Shown here in pieces: positions 28,617-38,086 of a stretch of 43,319 nucleotides of DNA (position 1 is its first letter; each line of letters starts with the position of its first letter). The DNA is taken from contig JBLWGC010000221.1 of the NCBI GenBank assembly GCA_048772705.1, positions 1-43,319 on the forward strand. Reading direction: 5' to 3'. A program made the position numbers and the translations under genes. The notes under the pieces were generated by a model. That model saw only the letters and a program-made list of their open reading frames with translations, searched no databases and was not told the DNA's origin. The DNA comes from Leidyana gryllorum EB-2025a (lineage: Eukaryota > Apicomplexa).

Positions 28617-28867
28617 ATACATTCAGCGACTCTAATCCGTAATTACTGCTTCCCACAGATGATAGCCGAGTCAGCCGTAATGTGTGCATTGCTCAGCTCT
28701 CCCGTGTGTGGGCCTCCTTTACAATCGCTAGAGTGGCGATCCCGAGTCATTGTTCAATCAGTTCTAATAGGGATTCAACGCTGTTTCCGGTGTTTGTAGG
28801 TCTGATTTGTCTCTGCCGTCACTGACGGCGGGTGCATTGGGAGGGTCGCTGGAGCCAGCGACTGTGT

Positions 28868-30157
28868 TCAGGGGACTGAGCACTGTGGACAGGGCTGAGG
28901 CGCTTCTTTGGTGACTTTGCCGAAGGGTTGGAGATCGGAGACGTCGCCGTTGAAGCATAGTTGAGCAATGTGAAGGACAAGAGTGAATGTGTATTGGAAT
29001 TCGAGTTTGCGATAGATAACGTACGACTCTGCGTGAGTGATTGCCTTTCTCCACTGTGGAGTGTGGGGTAAGTGTTGTGTGATGCGTTTGCGGAATTCCC
29101 GTCCGAATCCCGGGGGTAATATCTCTTCTTTGAGGACGTCGCGCTGGTCGAATGGTTTATAGTCGGGTCGATTGGTGACTTCGGCGTAGATCGATTTCAA
29201 GAAGCGCGTCTCGTTGACTTCTTCGCGAAAGGCGTCGATGGATTGTTTCACGATTTCGTCGCACTCGCGGCGTTTCTCCTCGCTGATTTTGAGAACCTTT
29301 AAGCAATAGCGAATCATTGACACCAACTTTTCTCTCTTTGTGTCCGAGAAGTGTTCGTAGCCGATGAATCCCAAATGAATGTACGTAATCTCAGCCGCGA
29401 GATCGTCCCATTTGTCCAGATACTTGTCTTGGACACGTGTGAACCACGAACGCGCTTCGTCACAGAATGTTATCGCCTCGGGTGATGGCGGCCGTATGAG
29501 GGTCGGCGAGGGCGTTTTGGGCGGCTTTGCCGCTTTCCCTTTGGCTTTCCGGCTTTTCGAGGAGACTTTGGTGCTTTTCATCTCTGTGTCCTCCACGGGT
29601 GGGGGGAGTGCTGTCTCGCCGCCGCTGTCTCGCGCTCGGCTCGACAGAGTGAGTATGGGCGTTCCAACGGCTTTGAGGAGGTTCCAGACAGCATGAAGCT
29701 CTCCCGTCAGATACTCTGCGAAGGTTATCCTCGACTGGATGATATACTCGAGACTGACCCCGTCGCCCTCGACGCCAGAAAGCTGTTTCCGACAGTCTCT
29801 CGGGAGCAATGCGTTCAACTCGAACTCCCTCTCGTTGAAGGGAATGAAAGTGGTCTTCTCCTTGAGCTCGCGATATGTGTCCATAGCTCCCTCCTTGGCA
29901 CCGAGGATCTCCAGCAGGAGAGACTGTACCCCGGCGAAGCTCACACAGTCCAAGTTTTGAGAGGAAACGTGCAGATTCTTCTCTCCCAATTTAAACCCGA
30001 TCTCTTTGATCCACGCCTGACACGCAAAGGTGTCAACAATCATATTTTTGTGTAACTCCAACAAATCGTCCAGCGCCTTATCAATACGCTCCAACGTCAA
30101 ACAGCTAACCATCGATACATCCACCATTCTATCGCTCTCACAATTGTCCCCACTCAT
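28868..30157 (-). CDS. Tandem helical family, member A
   Basis: Unrecognised single-exon protein of 429 residues from ATG 30157 (MSGDNCESDRMVDVSMVS). Two copies of the family module are separated by a basic, Lys/Ser/Pro-rich linker (KSRKAKGKAAKPPKTPSP). Module 1 has the core TTFIPFNEREFELNALLPRD followed by a helix FAEYLTGELHAVWNLLKAV. Module 2 has NRPDYKPFDQRDVLKEEILP then a helix YVIYRKLEFQYTFTLVLHIA. Predicted to be almost entirely helical; no signal peptide or membrane span. It is the 3'-most member of the array, oriented like the others. A 24-bp palindrome lies 20 bp upstream of its ATG. Confidence 0.7.
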   Translation of the reverse strand: MSGDNCESDRMVDVSMVSCLTLERIDKALDDLLELHKNMIVDTFACQAWIKEIGFKLGEKNLHVSSQNLDCVSFAGVQSLLLEILGAKEGAMDTYRELKEKTTFIPFNEREFELNALLPRDCRKQLSGVEGDGVSLEYIIQSRITFAEYLTGELHAVWNLLKAVGTPILTLSSRARDSGGETALPPPVEDTEMKSTKVSSKSRKAKGKAAKPPKTPSPTLIRPPSPEAITFCDEARSWFTRVQDKYLDKWDDLAAEITYIHLGFIGYEHFSDTKREKLVSMIRYCLKVLKISEEKRRECDEIVKQSIDAFREEVNETRFLKSIYAEVTNRPDYKPFDQRDVLKEEILPPGFGREFRKRITQHLPHTPQWRKAITHAESYVIYRKLEFQYTFTLVLHIAQLCFNGDVSDLQPFGKVTKEAPQPCPQCSVP

Positions 30158-30177
30158 ACCGACGAGTCCAATCGATT

Positions 30178-30201
30178 GATCGATTGATCGATCAATCGAT
30201 C
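30178..30201. repeat. 24-bp perfect palindrome upstream of member A
   Basis: The sequence gatcgattgatc and its exact complement form a perfect 24-bp palindrome inside an ATCGATTG-rich tract (30171-30206). It lies 20 bp before the ATG of member A on the minus strand. Simple-repeat origin is likely; a protein-binding role is possible but unshown. Confidence 0.8.
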
Positions 30202-30309
30202 GATTCTTCACCTGCACGAGACCGACGACTTTTTCACCGTCCCTCTCTGCACCGCGCGCGCCCGCCCCCTCTCTCCGCTCCACTCTCGCACTCTCGAGCC
30301 GTCGCTGAG

Positions 30310-31326
30310 TCACTTTGAGTCGCACTCAGTGCACAGAGGACGGCATCTCGCCGACTCAGATAGCAACAGGAGTCCTTCCGATAGCTCCACATCTTTAGCC
30401 GCACTCGCGTTGCCCGCAAGGACACTCACACTCATTTGTCCAAAGGCGACGGCCAAATCCCTCAGAGCCCTCTGTTCGAGCTCTCGATACTTTCCGTATC
30501 CATCGGATATTTCCAGCGCTTCGGACTTTTCCCTGGAATTGGGCGGCTGATCTGCCGTCTCCTTGCGCAGGGTGTGTCCGAGGCACGGCTGGTACAACTG
30601 ATCTGCCTGCATAAAGTCGAATGCATTGAACACTGTGTAGTCGGACCGCTCGCTGAGCACTCGCAGAGTGTCGTCCTCGGTGCCGACGACGCGCAGAAAG
30701 TGGTCCTCTACGGCCAGAATGGCTCGGTTCACCGATGGCAGATACTGGTCTCCGGTGAGGAAGTTGCGTGCGGACAGCAGAAAGTCGGCGAAGTCGATGC
30801 CCAACAGATTGCCCTCCGCCACAGCCTCCATTGCGAACCGAAGGGCCCATCCGTTCACGAGAGGATCGATAAACGTCAAGTCGGTCGAGGTGCGGAGGGA
30901 CGCTTCGAAGAACTTTGCGTAACTCTTCAGCACAGAGATCTCCCAACACAAATAATACCCGAATTGGATCAGAATGTGTTACTGCTCGCGGACACACGTT
31001 CCCGCCTCGAATTCCTCCAACAGCTCAGAACGGCAGTCGAAAGGAATCAGTTTGTCCGCATCTTGGAGCGTCCGATGCTCGAGAGTGGTGTAATACACCG
31101 AAGATTCCAAAACTCTGTGAACCCTCCACAGCTTCGTGAAAGGGCGATGTCTCCCTTTAAAGGGATTGTATTTGTTCGAGAGCTCCGCCTTTTGGTCGGA
31201 AGACAAATCTTTGCCAGTCTTCTCCACATATTTCTTCCGTAAATCACAACATACCCCCACCACTTTCGGACACTTGTCGAATATCTCGTCCAACAGACGG
31301 TGACAAACAGCCACAGATGCCGACAT
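30310..31326 (-). pseudogene. Tandem helical family, member B (one in-frame stop)
   Basis: From ATG 31326 (MSASVAVCHRLLDEIFDK) a frame runs through module 1 (SVYYTTLEHRTLQDADKLIP, then FDCRSELLEEFEAG) to a TAA at 30979-30981. The same frame continues without break from there (FGYYLCWEISVLKSYAKFF) through module 2 (SDYTVFNAFDFMQADQLYQP, then YGKYRELEQRALRDLAVAF) to a stop at 30310. In paralogues the position of the TAA lies inside the conserved module 1. Without it the protein would be about 338 codons. It could be a recent pseudogene, a sequencing error, read-through, or two half-genes. The rest of the frame shows no other damage. A (GT)31 tract lies 45 bp upstream of the ATG. Confidence 0.6.
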
Positions 31327-31365
31327 TCAATACTCCTCAATCACACCCGCCTCGCAATCACACCG

Positions 31366-31370
<5 letters not shown>

Positions 31371-31432
<62 letters not shown>
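31371..31432. repeat. (GT)31 microsatellite
   Basis: An uninterrupted GT run of 31 units, followed by two copies of a TGTCTCTGCTGTTGTTTGGG-like 20-bp unit (31429-31472). It lies in the upstream region of member B. Such tracts are highly mutable and can form Z-DNA; no function is shown. Confidence 0.95.
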
Positions 31433-31433
<1 letters not shown>

Positions 31434-31555
31434 TGCTGTTGTTTGGGTGTCTCTGCTGTTGTTTGGGTGTCTAAAAGTGTATCAGTGTTTCTCGTCTTTT
31501 GTGTTGAGCAGTGACTGTCACAGAGAGAGATGCCGCTTTGTACTGGGTACTTTTT

Positions 31556-32314
31556 TCACATCGTGTCTGTGTGCCCGGCAGTGGTGGTGGTTTCGAGGTC
31601 AGCTGTGAGTTCGTCGAACGGGGGCATCTGGTCGGCGAAGGTGACCTTTTTGTGGGGTTTACGGCACTTCCGGTTGAGTTCCTCACGCCAGTTGGTGACG
31701 ACCGTTCTGGAGAGTTCCTTGAGTCTGGCTTCCCATAGGGCAACGCGCGCCTGGTGGCCGATGGGAGTGCCGGGCATCTTTGTGCCGTCACAGCGTCGCA
31801 GAGAGAAGCGCATTTGGAGCAAAGTCTGTTCCAAATAGAGCATTTCGAGATACAGATAGTACGCGAATCCGGTGAGGACGCGTAGCTGCGCCTGCGGAGT
31901 TCCTTTGGGGGCCATTGATCTCAGGAGTTTCTGGCGACAGTCAGTCGCGACCAGCGAGTCACGGAGTGCATATTTTCGCTCATCGAGTGTCGTGTAGTAA
32001 TCAGCGGCCCGCAAGGCTCGATCGATCCTCGACTTTTTGCACATCAGCTTGAACTCGAGTTTGAGCAGACAGAGACTGTCGAGACATTCGAGGAACATCG
32101 TTTCTTGGGGATAGTTGAATCTGACTTTCTCCTTCAGCTGTCCCCGCAGCTCACCACAGAGGCTCACCACGCGCGGATAATAGGCGAAAATCTCATCCAG
32201 GAGTTCATGACAGCTGCCCACCGCTTCCTCGATGGCCGCGTCCACTCGCGCCTTGGCACTGACGTCTTGCGTCACCTTGGCGACAGTGTCCCATGCAGCG
32301 TGCAAACCGTCCAT
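31556..32314 (-). CDS. Tandem helical family, member C (single module)
   Basis: Unrecognised single-exon protein of 252 residues from ATG 32314 (MDGLHAAWDTVAKVTQDVS). It has only one module: an N-terminal helical half (SCHELLDEIFAYYPRVVSLC, closely like the VCHRLLDEIFDKCPKVVGVC of member B), the core AADYYTTLDERKYALRDSLV, then ATDCRQKLLRSM and GFAYYLYLEMLYLEQTLL. It ends in a charged tail with a Thr run (LTADLETTTTAG). It is about half as long as the two-module members. The similarity to the first module of member B suggests the two are closest relatives, with loss of module 2 here or gain elsewhere. Confidence 0.7.
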   Translation of the reverse strand: MDGLHAAWDTVAKVTQDVSAKARVDAAIEEAVGSCHELLDEIFAYYPRVVSLCGELRGQLKEKVRFNYPQETMFLECLDSLCLLKLEFKLMCKKSRIDRALRAADYYTTLDERKYALRDSLVATDCRQKLLRSMAPKGTPQAQLRVLTGFAYYLYLEMLYLEQTLLQMRFSLRRCDGTKMPGTPIGHQARVALWEARLKELSRTVVTNWREELNRKCRKPHKKVTFADQMPPFDELTADLETTTTAGHTDTM

Positions 32315-32891
32315 CCCAGTCAGTGGTCACGAACGCTCGCTCAACCAGCCAGCCACAGACGGTTCGCAGCGGTTTTCCCCCGTGATCACTTTTCTCCCTT
32401 CTGACTGAAGCAGAGCCCCGACCGTCAGTCAGTAACGCTGAGTGTCGGTAGCTTTGCTTTAGAGAAGGTATCAGCTGCGAATGGACACAGTTCTGAGCCG
32501 CTGACGTTTGCCCCGCTGTGCTGAGGCAAAAGTCGTTGGAATTCATCCAACAGAGGCGCGGTCGGGCGCGAGGGTTCTTTTCGAAATTTGAGAGAACTCG
32601 TATTTCCGCTGTGGCCACAGATTCTTCACTTTTTACGTACGAACTCAACGCTTTGGCGAAGTGCAGCGTCTAATTACTCGAAGCATTCGTCGGAACTTTG
32701 GGTTTCACTCCAAACAGAAGTCTTTGTCTCATTAGTCTGAGGAGAGGGAGGGCAGTGAGCCCGGAGCGAGCCATCTCCAGCTGGGCGACGTCTGCTTTCT
32801 GCAGTGAGATCCCATCTTCCTCAGGCAATAGTGCGGTTCGAGCGTCGAGTTGGGCATCGTCGTGTTTGTTCCAAGTTCCTCGGCCCCCGTT
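32315..32891. other. Spacer between members C and D
   Basis: About 580 bp with no convincing gene. It should include the promoter of member C. Short open stretches on both strands lack the family motifs. Confidence 0.45.
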
Positions 32892-34133
32892 TCACCACTT
32901 CAATCCCGTTGTCGTCCAATCAATCGACTCGAGGGAGAGCCGGGGAGCGAGTGTTTCTTCCATTGCGCAAGAGTCTTCATAGTACGGATTGAATTCTGGC
33001 TGAGCGTTGAGACGGTTGAGCCACGCTTTGGCTCGGAGGCATATTCTGTTGAGGCATCGCACTTCGAGGGATCTATAGTTCGCATAGGTGATACCTCGGA
33101 TGACGTGTTTGTTTCGTTCAGCTGAGAACGGAGGCGTATCGCTCCTTTGCTGTCGCAGGAGATGGGCAATAGTGGGCTGATAAAAGGACCCGCCAAAGGG
33201 GTCTCGCTGGTCGAGGGTAACATATGCGTCACAGTCCTGAAGGGCCAAATGGAGTGGGAGGAGTTCTCGGTCCTGACACACCTCCTGAATGAACTCAGCA
33301 ACCCCAATTTCCACAATCCGTCTGAGGCCTCGGAGAAATTTGGTGTAATCCTCTTTGCAGACGACCAGAAATCGACTCCACTCCATCAGCATTGGTTTGG
33401 CTGCGGCGCAGTTGCGATCGAGCATCTCGTGCAGCTCCAGAGAACTCTCATTCAGCTCCCACCCCAGTCGAGTCACTCGTTGAACGGCCTCCGTGTACCC
33501 GTTCTCGGGCGGATACATCGCCCACTCCATGGCGATGTCGAAGGTCGCGGATAACAGTCTCTTATCCAAAGACTTGACAGCTTTAGACGTCCCGTTCATG
33601 ATGTGATCCACAATCAGATCAAACTCGCTTCGGATAGCCACGAGTGTGAGCAGCTCCTCACGGATATACTCGCCGTACGCGGCCTTCCTCAACATGGCTC
33701 GTATTGGAAAGTCCCAGCTGGAGTCCGTAGGCCCAGCGGTCAACTCCACTCGCTGCTGTGTCGGCCCCCGTACGTCTCCTTCTTTAACAACCAGACACTC
33801 ATCTCGCAGATCTGGGGGCACCAGAGTTGGGACTTCTCCGGAAGACAACAGGGGATGCACCCCGGTCTGCTTCAGAAAGTTCACCCATTCGGTCAGTCGG
33901 GGAACACTCACGGCTTCCAGGAATTTGCTCCTTTGACCGCATATCACCTCTCTCAACATACACTCAAAGCACTTTGACACTTTGGCATTCTTGAGTCGGC
34001 ACAACAGGAGCGCCAGATGTTCTCTGTGACGCAGAACGCTCTTTGTCAACAAGGCATAGTCCCGAAACAGAGAATCCAAAGCTTTGTCAACACGAATGGT
34101 CACTTGGTCGAAATTCACTCGAGTCACCGCCAT
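32892..34133 (-). CDS. Tandem helical family, member D
   Basis: Unrecognised single-exon protein of 413 residues from ATG 34133 (MAVTRVNFDQVTIRVDKAL). Module 1 is degenerate at its core (GVHPLLSSGEVPTLVPPDLR) but keeps the PPD[LI]R element and the following helix (AYGEYIREELLTLVAIRSEF). Module 2 is typical: LQDCDAYVTLDQRDPFGGSF, then YQPTIAHLLRQQ and the helix ITYANYRSLEVRCLNRICLR. The N-terminal region before each core is a long amphipathic helix pair. No targeting or membrane segments. The divergence from members E-G is large, so this is an older duplicate. Confidence 0.7.
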   Translation of the reverse strand: MAVTRVNFDQVTIRVDKALDSLFRDYALLTKSVLRHREHLALLLCRLKNAKVSKCFECMLREVICGQRSKFLEAVSVPRLTEWVNFLKQTGVHPLLSSGEVPTLVPPDLRDECLVVKEGDVRGPTQQRVELTAGPTDSSWDFPIRAMLRKAAYGEYIREELLTLVAIRSEFDLIVDHIMNGTSKAVKSLDKRLLSATFDIAMEWAMYPPENGYTEAVQRVTRLGWELNESSLELHEMLDRNCAAAKPMLMEWSRFLVVCKEDYTKFLRGLRRIVEIGVAEFIQEVCQDRELLPLHLALQDCDAYVTLDQRDPFGGSFYQPTIAHLLRQQRSDTPPFSAERNKHVIRGITYANYRSLEVRCLNRICLRAKAWLNRLNAQPEFNPYYEDSCAMEETLAPRLSLESIDWTTTGLKW

Positions 34134-34344
34134 CTCGATACCTTTTCGACTTCCCAGCCTGGAAGAGACGCCGGTTTTCCGCGCTTACCACCACAAGTCA
34201 AACACAACCATTCGTACGTCAATCTAACACGAGCATTACCATACGCACTCTCGTCCTGTGGTTCGATACACCAATTTGAGACTCCACCAGAAATCCTGGT
34301 AACGAAAGTCAGTCTTCATACGATCAACGATCAACGATCGAACA

Positions 34345-34345
34345 T

Positions 34346-34383
<38 letters not shown>

Positions 34384-34434
34384 CCCACACACACACACAT
34401 AGATATATATCCCCACACACACACACACACACAA
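34345..34434. repeat. CA/TA dinucleotide tracts
   Basis: A compound microsatellite of (CA)n and (TA)n blocks (cacacacacatatatatatata, with interruptions), in the spacer between member E (stop at 34475) and member D (start at 34133). Confidence 0.9.
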
Positions 34435-34474
34435 ATATACCCACACTGGTGGTGATCATTTGGTCAATTTGGAT

Positions 34475-35587
34475 TTATAATAAACTGTCCAACGGGTCAG
34501 GACGACGAAACAATCTGGGATACCTTTCTCGAGTTTCGATTGTAACGTCCGACCACCCGCAGCCCGAAGGGATCAAGAAGGGCATTGAGGCACCAAGCAC
34601 ACCAAAGATCTCTGAAAGATATTTGAACTCCAGTGTACGATACCAGAAGTACGCGTCAAAATGGAGCTCGGATTCCACCATTTCCTCCTCTGTCGTAAAG
34701 CCGTCACTGTCTGTCTCATCCGTCGCCGCTCTCTCATGCAACCCACGCTGATGAAAATGCCCCGCAGCAAAGTCACGCCGATCCAGAGTGACAAAGTCGG
34801 GCCGCAGTTGCAGTGCTCTATGCACATCGGCTATTTCGGGAGCCGATCGGACTTTCTCCATGAACTCAGCCACAATCGCTTTGATCTGTCTCTGATGGTC
34901 CTCGGACTTCATCAGCCGCTTTCCCAATTCCTCGCACTCGGACAAAGGGACATCTGTCTCGTTCTCGAGTTCCGTCCGAAGTTGGAAAAGGGCACGGATT
35001 TTCTTGAACCAGAGCCCCAGTTTGGCCGAGTGATAATTATGCAAATCGGCACGTGTGACCCCTGAGCTCCTTCGGCCGTTCTCGACAACATCTCGGGGAT
35101 CCCACTGCTCACACACTGACTCGAGTATTAACACTATTTGGCACAGCGCACAACACTCCGTGTGGATATACAAAGCGTAACCGCAGACGGCCCACAGTGG
35201 ATCAACGAGATCTGAACCCCGAGTCCCCCTCTCGGCGATCGCATATCGAATGTCGGGTGGCACACGCAAATCTGACACTCGGTTGAGAGACAAGTCCCGC
35301 TTATCGTAAGTGGTGTAGCCGGTATCAGAAGGCTGAAGTATTTTGTGAACGTATCTCCGTGGTACAACACGGCACCGAGACACAAACCATGCTCTGGACT
35401 CTTTAACCACTCTCTGAATAGCGCGCTCCAATCTCGACGCCAATTCCCGATCAGACATGTTACCGATCAAAGTAACAAACTCCCGCCTCCAGTAGTTAAA
35501 GTCTGCCGTCAAATCACGGTATAGACGAAACAGCTCATCCACGCATTCGTGGACCCGCTTCTCATATTCTAAGTAACCCTTCATCAT
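34475..35587 (-). CDS. Tandem helical family, member E
   Basis: Unrecognised single-exon protein of 370 residues; ATG 35587 (MMKGYLEYEKRVHECVDELF) is chosen because it aligns with the starts of members F and G. Module 1: YRDLTADFNYWRREFVTLIG, then TGYTTYDKRDLSLNRVSDLR with VPPDIRYAI, and the helix YALYIHTECCALCQIVLIL. Module 2: VHRALQLRPDFVTLDRRDFA, then HFDAYFWYRTLEFKYLSEIF. The stop region is shared with F and G. The upstream 100 bp are also shared with F and G and happen to stay open, so the frame extends beyond the ATG without evidence of translation. E is the intact copy closest to the decayed G. Confidence 0.75.
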   Translation of the reverse strand: MMKGYLEYEKRVHECVDELFRLYRDLTADFNYWRREFVTLIGNMSDRELASRLERAIQRVVKESRAWFVSRCRVVPRRYVHKILQPSDTGYTTYDKRDLSLNRVSDLRVPPDIRYAIAERGTRGSDLVDPLWAVCGYALYIHTECCALCQIVLILESVCEQWDPRDVVENGRRSSGVTRADLHNYHSAKLGLWFKKIRALFQLRTELENETDVPLSECEELGKRLMKSEDHQRQIKAIVAEFMEKVRSAPEIADVHRALQLRPDFVTLDRRDFAAGHFHQRGLHERAATDETDSDGFTTEEEMVESELHFDAYFWYRTLEFKYLSEIFGVLGASMPFLIPSGCGWSDVTIETRERYPRLFRRPDPLDSLL

Positions 35588-35597
35588 TTGAGATGCC

Positions 35598-35699
35598 GTC
35601 TCCGAGCACTCAATCCTCTCTCCTCCACTCCAAATTCTCACCTGTTTTCCCCGCGACTCGCACAGGTCGCGCCCGCGCACCGATGCACCGGAGGACCAC
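35598..35699. repeat. Shared 5' flank of members E, F and G (copy E)
   Basis: About 100 bp that recurs at 36896-37000 and 38091-38180. Common strings are gagcactcaatcctctctcc, tccactcca(a)aa.tctcacctg and a Cys/Arg-encoding cgcgcccgcgcaccgatgca. On the minus strand it contains ACAG/GTGAGA, a donor-like site, in all three copies. This shows that promoter-proximal DNA was duplicated together with the gene. Confidence 0.85.
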
Positions 35700-35812
35700 C
35701 ACACACACACTCGAACAGACACTCTCACACACACACAGACAACACACAGACACACTCATTGGTGATAATCAATTGGTGGATTGTTGGATGTTTGATAAAG
35801 TGTGGAGAGGAG

Positions 35813-36883
35813 TCAGGACGGCAAATCCGTCTGAGATACCTCTGTCGGGGTGACACCCGCAGCTCGGACTGGTGTACATTCGGAGAGGCAGGTGATACCG
35901 AGAATGCCCAAAATCTTTGCGAGATACCTCAACTCGACCGAACGATACTGGTAGTATGATTCCACCCACTGCCGGAACTCCTTTCCTGTCCCCGGTGTCA
36001 CAATGTCGTCACTGTCACCGTCACCGTCCGGCCCGAACAAATCGGGCTGATAGTATTGCCCCGCAGCGAAGTCACGGCGTTCCAGCGTCACATAGTCAGG
36101 CAGCTTTTGCAGTGCTCTATGCACTTCGGCTGTTGTGCGAGACGACCGCACTTCCTCCATGAATTTAGAGATGACCAATTTGATCCGTCTCTGACGATCC
36201 TCGCAGCTCGTCCCCAATTCTTCGCCTTCGGAGGACTCATCCGAGTCAGTCTCAATTTCGGTCCCCCGTCGGAAGAGGGCACGTCGCCTCTGAGCCCAGA
36301 GCTCGTGAGAGGCCGCGTGATGATAGCTTTGAAGCTCGTAACGTGTAGCCGCAACGCTCCTCCTTGCGATCTCGACAACATCTGGAGAATCCCGCGCCTC
36401 ACACACTCTTTTGAGGGTCAACAGTATCTGGCGCAGCGCGCAATACTCCGAATAGATATACGTAGTGTAAGCGTGGAGCGCCCCCACCCGATCAATGAAG
36501 TCTGTACCCCGAGTCCCCCTGGCGAGGATCGCATATCGCATGTCCGGGGGCACACGCAAATTTGACACTCGATTGACAGACAAATGTCGATCAGCGAAGG
36601 TGGTGTAGCCGGAATAAGAAGGCTGGAGTAGTTTGTGAAGGTATATCACCGGTCTGTCATCGTGCCGGTGAAACACAGTCATAAACCACGCTTTGGACTG
36701 GTCAACCGCTTTCTCAAGAAGGCACTGCAAGTTGAATGCGCAATACCGATCTGACATATTGCAGATCAAAGTAATAAACTCCCGCCTCCAGTAGTTAAAA
36801 TCTGCCGTCAAATCAGCGTATGCACCGAACAGCTCATCCAGAACCTCGTGGTGCCGCTGCTCATAGTCTGAGTATCTCGCCAT
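35813..36883 (-). CDS. Tandem helical family, member F
   Basis: Unrecognised single-exon protein of 356 residues from ATG 36883 (MARYSDYEQRHHEVLDELFG). It aligns along its length with member E: AYADLTADFNYWRREFITLI, SGYTTFADRHLSVNRVSNLR with VPPDMRYAILARGTRGTD, then VHRALQKLPDYVTLERRDFA and the helix YQYRSVELRYLAKILGILG. The middle is acidic (IETDSDESSEGEELG). The frame is intact throughout. E and F together with G form a recent head-to-tail triplication with a unit of about 1.25 kb. Confidence 0.75.
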   Translation of the reverse strand: MARYSDYEQRHHEVLDELFGAYADLTADFNYWRREFITLICNMSDRYCAFNLQCLLEKAVDQSKAWFMTVFHRHDDRPVIYLHKLLQPSYSGYTTFADRHLSVNRVSNLRVPPDMRYAILARGTRGTDFIDRVGALHAYTTYIYSEYCALRQILLTLKRVCEARDSPDVVEIARRSVAATRYELQSYHHAASHELWAQRRRALFRRGTEIETDSDESSEGEELGTSCEDRQRRIKLVISKFMEEVRSSRTTAEVHRALQKLPDYVTLERRDFAAGQYYQPDLFGPDGDGDSDDIVTPGTGKEFRQWVESYYQYRSVELRYLAKILGILGITCLSECTPVRAAGVTPTEVSQTDLPS

Positions 36884-36895
36884 CTTCCGAGAGAC

Positions 36896-37000
36896 CGTCT
36901 CCGAGCACTCAATCCTCTCTCCTCCACTCCAAAATCTCACCTGTTTTCCCCCCGACTCGCACAGATCGCGCCCGCGTACCGATGCACCGAACGACCACCA
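36896..37000. repeat. Shared 5' flank of members E, F and G (copy F)
   Basis: The second copy of the flank described at 35598-35699, immediately upstream of member F. It is followed towards higher coordinates by CA-rich sequence and then by the 3' flank of the next unit (cactcattggtgataatca), which is also found downstream of E and F. Confidence 0.85.
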
Positions 37001-37075
37001 CACAAACACTTACACACACTGACGCACATGACGCACTTACACACACTGACGCACTCACACACTCATTGGTGATAA

Positions 37076-38086
37076 TCATTTGGTCAACTGTTGAATGTTT
37101 GATAAACTGTGCAAAGGGGTCAGGACGGCCAATCCGTTTGGGATACCTCTCTCGGGTGACACCCGCAGCTCGGATCTGTTTACATTGGGAGGGGTGGTGA
37201 TACCGAGAGTACCCCAAATTCTTGCGAGATGCCTAAACTCCACTTGACGACACTCGTACTGTAATTCCACCCACTTCGGAACTTCTTCAGTTCCTCCTCT
37301 GTCATAAACCCGTCACTGTCCCAGCGTTATTGCAGTGCTCTATGCACTGCGGCTATTCCGGGAGACGACCGGATTTTCTCCATGAGCTCAGACACAATCG
37401 CTTTGATCTGTCTCTGATGGTCCTCGGACCTCATCAGCCGCTTTCCCAATTCCTCGCACTCGGACAAAGGGACATCTGTTTCGTTCTCAATACTCTGACG
37501 AACAGCGACGGAGGACATCTGACAGAAAGGCCTGATGTTTACCCGAGCGATGTTTGTAAGCTTCGAGTTGTTTCTCCGATACCCACTTTTGAGGACAAAA
37601 CCGCTTCCACACTCGCTCGAGTGCTATCACTACGGTTAACAGTGACACAGACTCATTGGAGATATACGCGGTGTAACTGCAGACGGCCGACCATCGATCT
37701 GAACCCGGCGGAGTCAACATCGCAACAATCGCTTCTCGAATGTCGGGTGGCACCTGCAACTCGCGATAGAGAGACAAATCCCGCTTATCGTAAGTGGTGT
37801 AGCCGGTATACGAAGGTTCAAGTAGTTCGTGAACGGGTTTCACCAACTCAGGTTGGCAAAATTCAATAAACCTTGCTCTGGACTGTTGAATCACTGTCTC
37901 AATACCGCCCTCCAAACTCGCCGCCAATTCCCGATCAGACATAAAGCTGATCACAGTAACAACCTCCCGTCTCCAGTAGTTAAAGTCTGCCGTCAAATCA
38001 CGGTACATCTGAAACAGCTCATCCGTTAACTCCTCCTCAATATTCTTGTCAGTTATTATGGAAAGCTGCTTCCCCTTAGATACCAT
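37076..38086 (-). pseudogene. Tandem helical family, member G (decayed copy of E)
   Basis: A copy of member E in pieces. The N-terminal part from ATG 38086 (MVSKGKQLSIITDKNIEEEL) through module 1 (TGYTTYDKRDLSLYRELQVP) and the helix SYTAYISNESVSLLTVVIAL runs to a stop at 37487. A second frame, 37327-37518, matches the middle of E (PLSECEELGKRLMRSEDHQR ... VHRALQ). The segment corresponding to the module 2 core (the Y-V-T-L-x-x-RD region) is missing. Only a diverged remnant of the last helix is left (37076-37270). Both flanks of the unit are still recognisable. It is best read as a pseudogene formed after the triplication; it could still make a single-module protein similar in size to member C. 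Confidence 0.7.

Larger units (their letters stand above)
27679..28867. other. Intergenic region with a 77-bp direct repeat
   Basis: A 1.2-kb non-coding interval between ALKBH1 and the first member of the tandem family. It holds GTGCAT-like short repeats around 27795-27875 and a pair of 77-bp direct repeats (given separately). No open frame looks protein-like. Confidence 0.5.

Noticed and set aside
31371-31514. Open frames encoding Val-Cys repeats
   Set aside because: These are translations of the (GT)31 microsatellite.
34475-35755. Longer N-termini of members E and F starting in Cys/Val-rich sequence
   Set aside because: The extension translates the shared 5' flank and a CA repeat. Member G has the same flank but not the same open frame.
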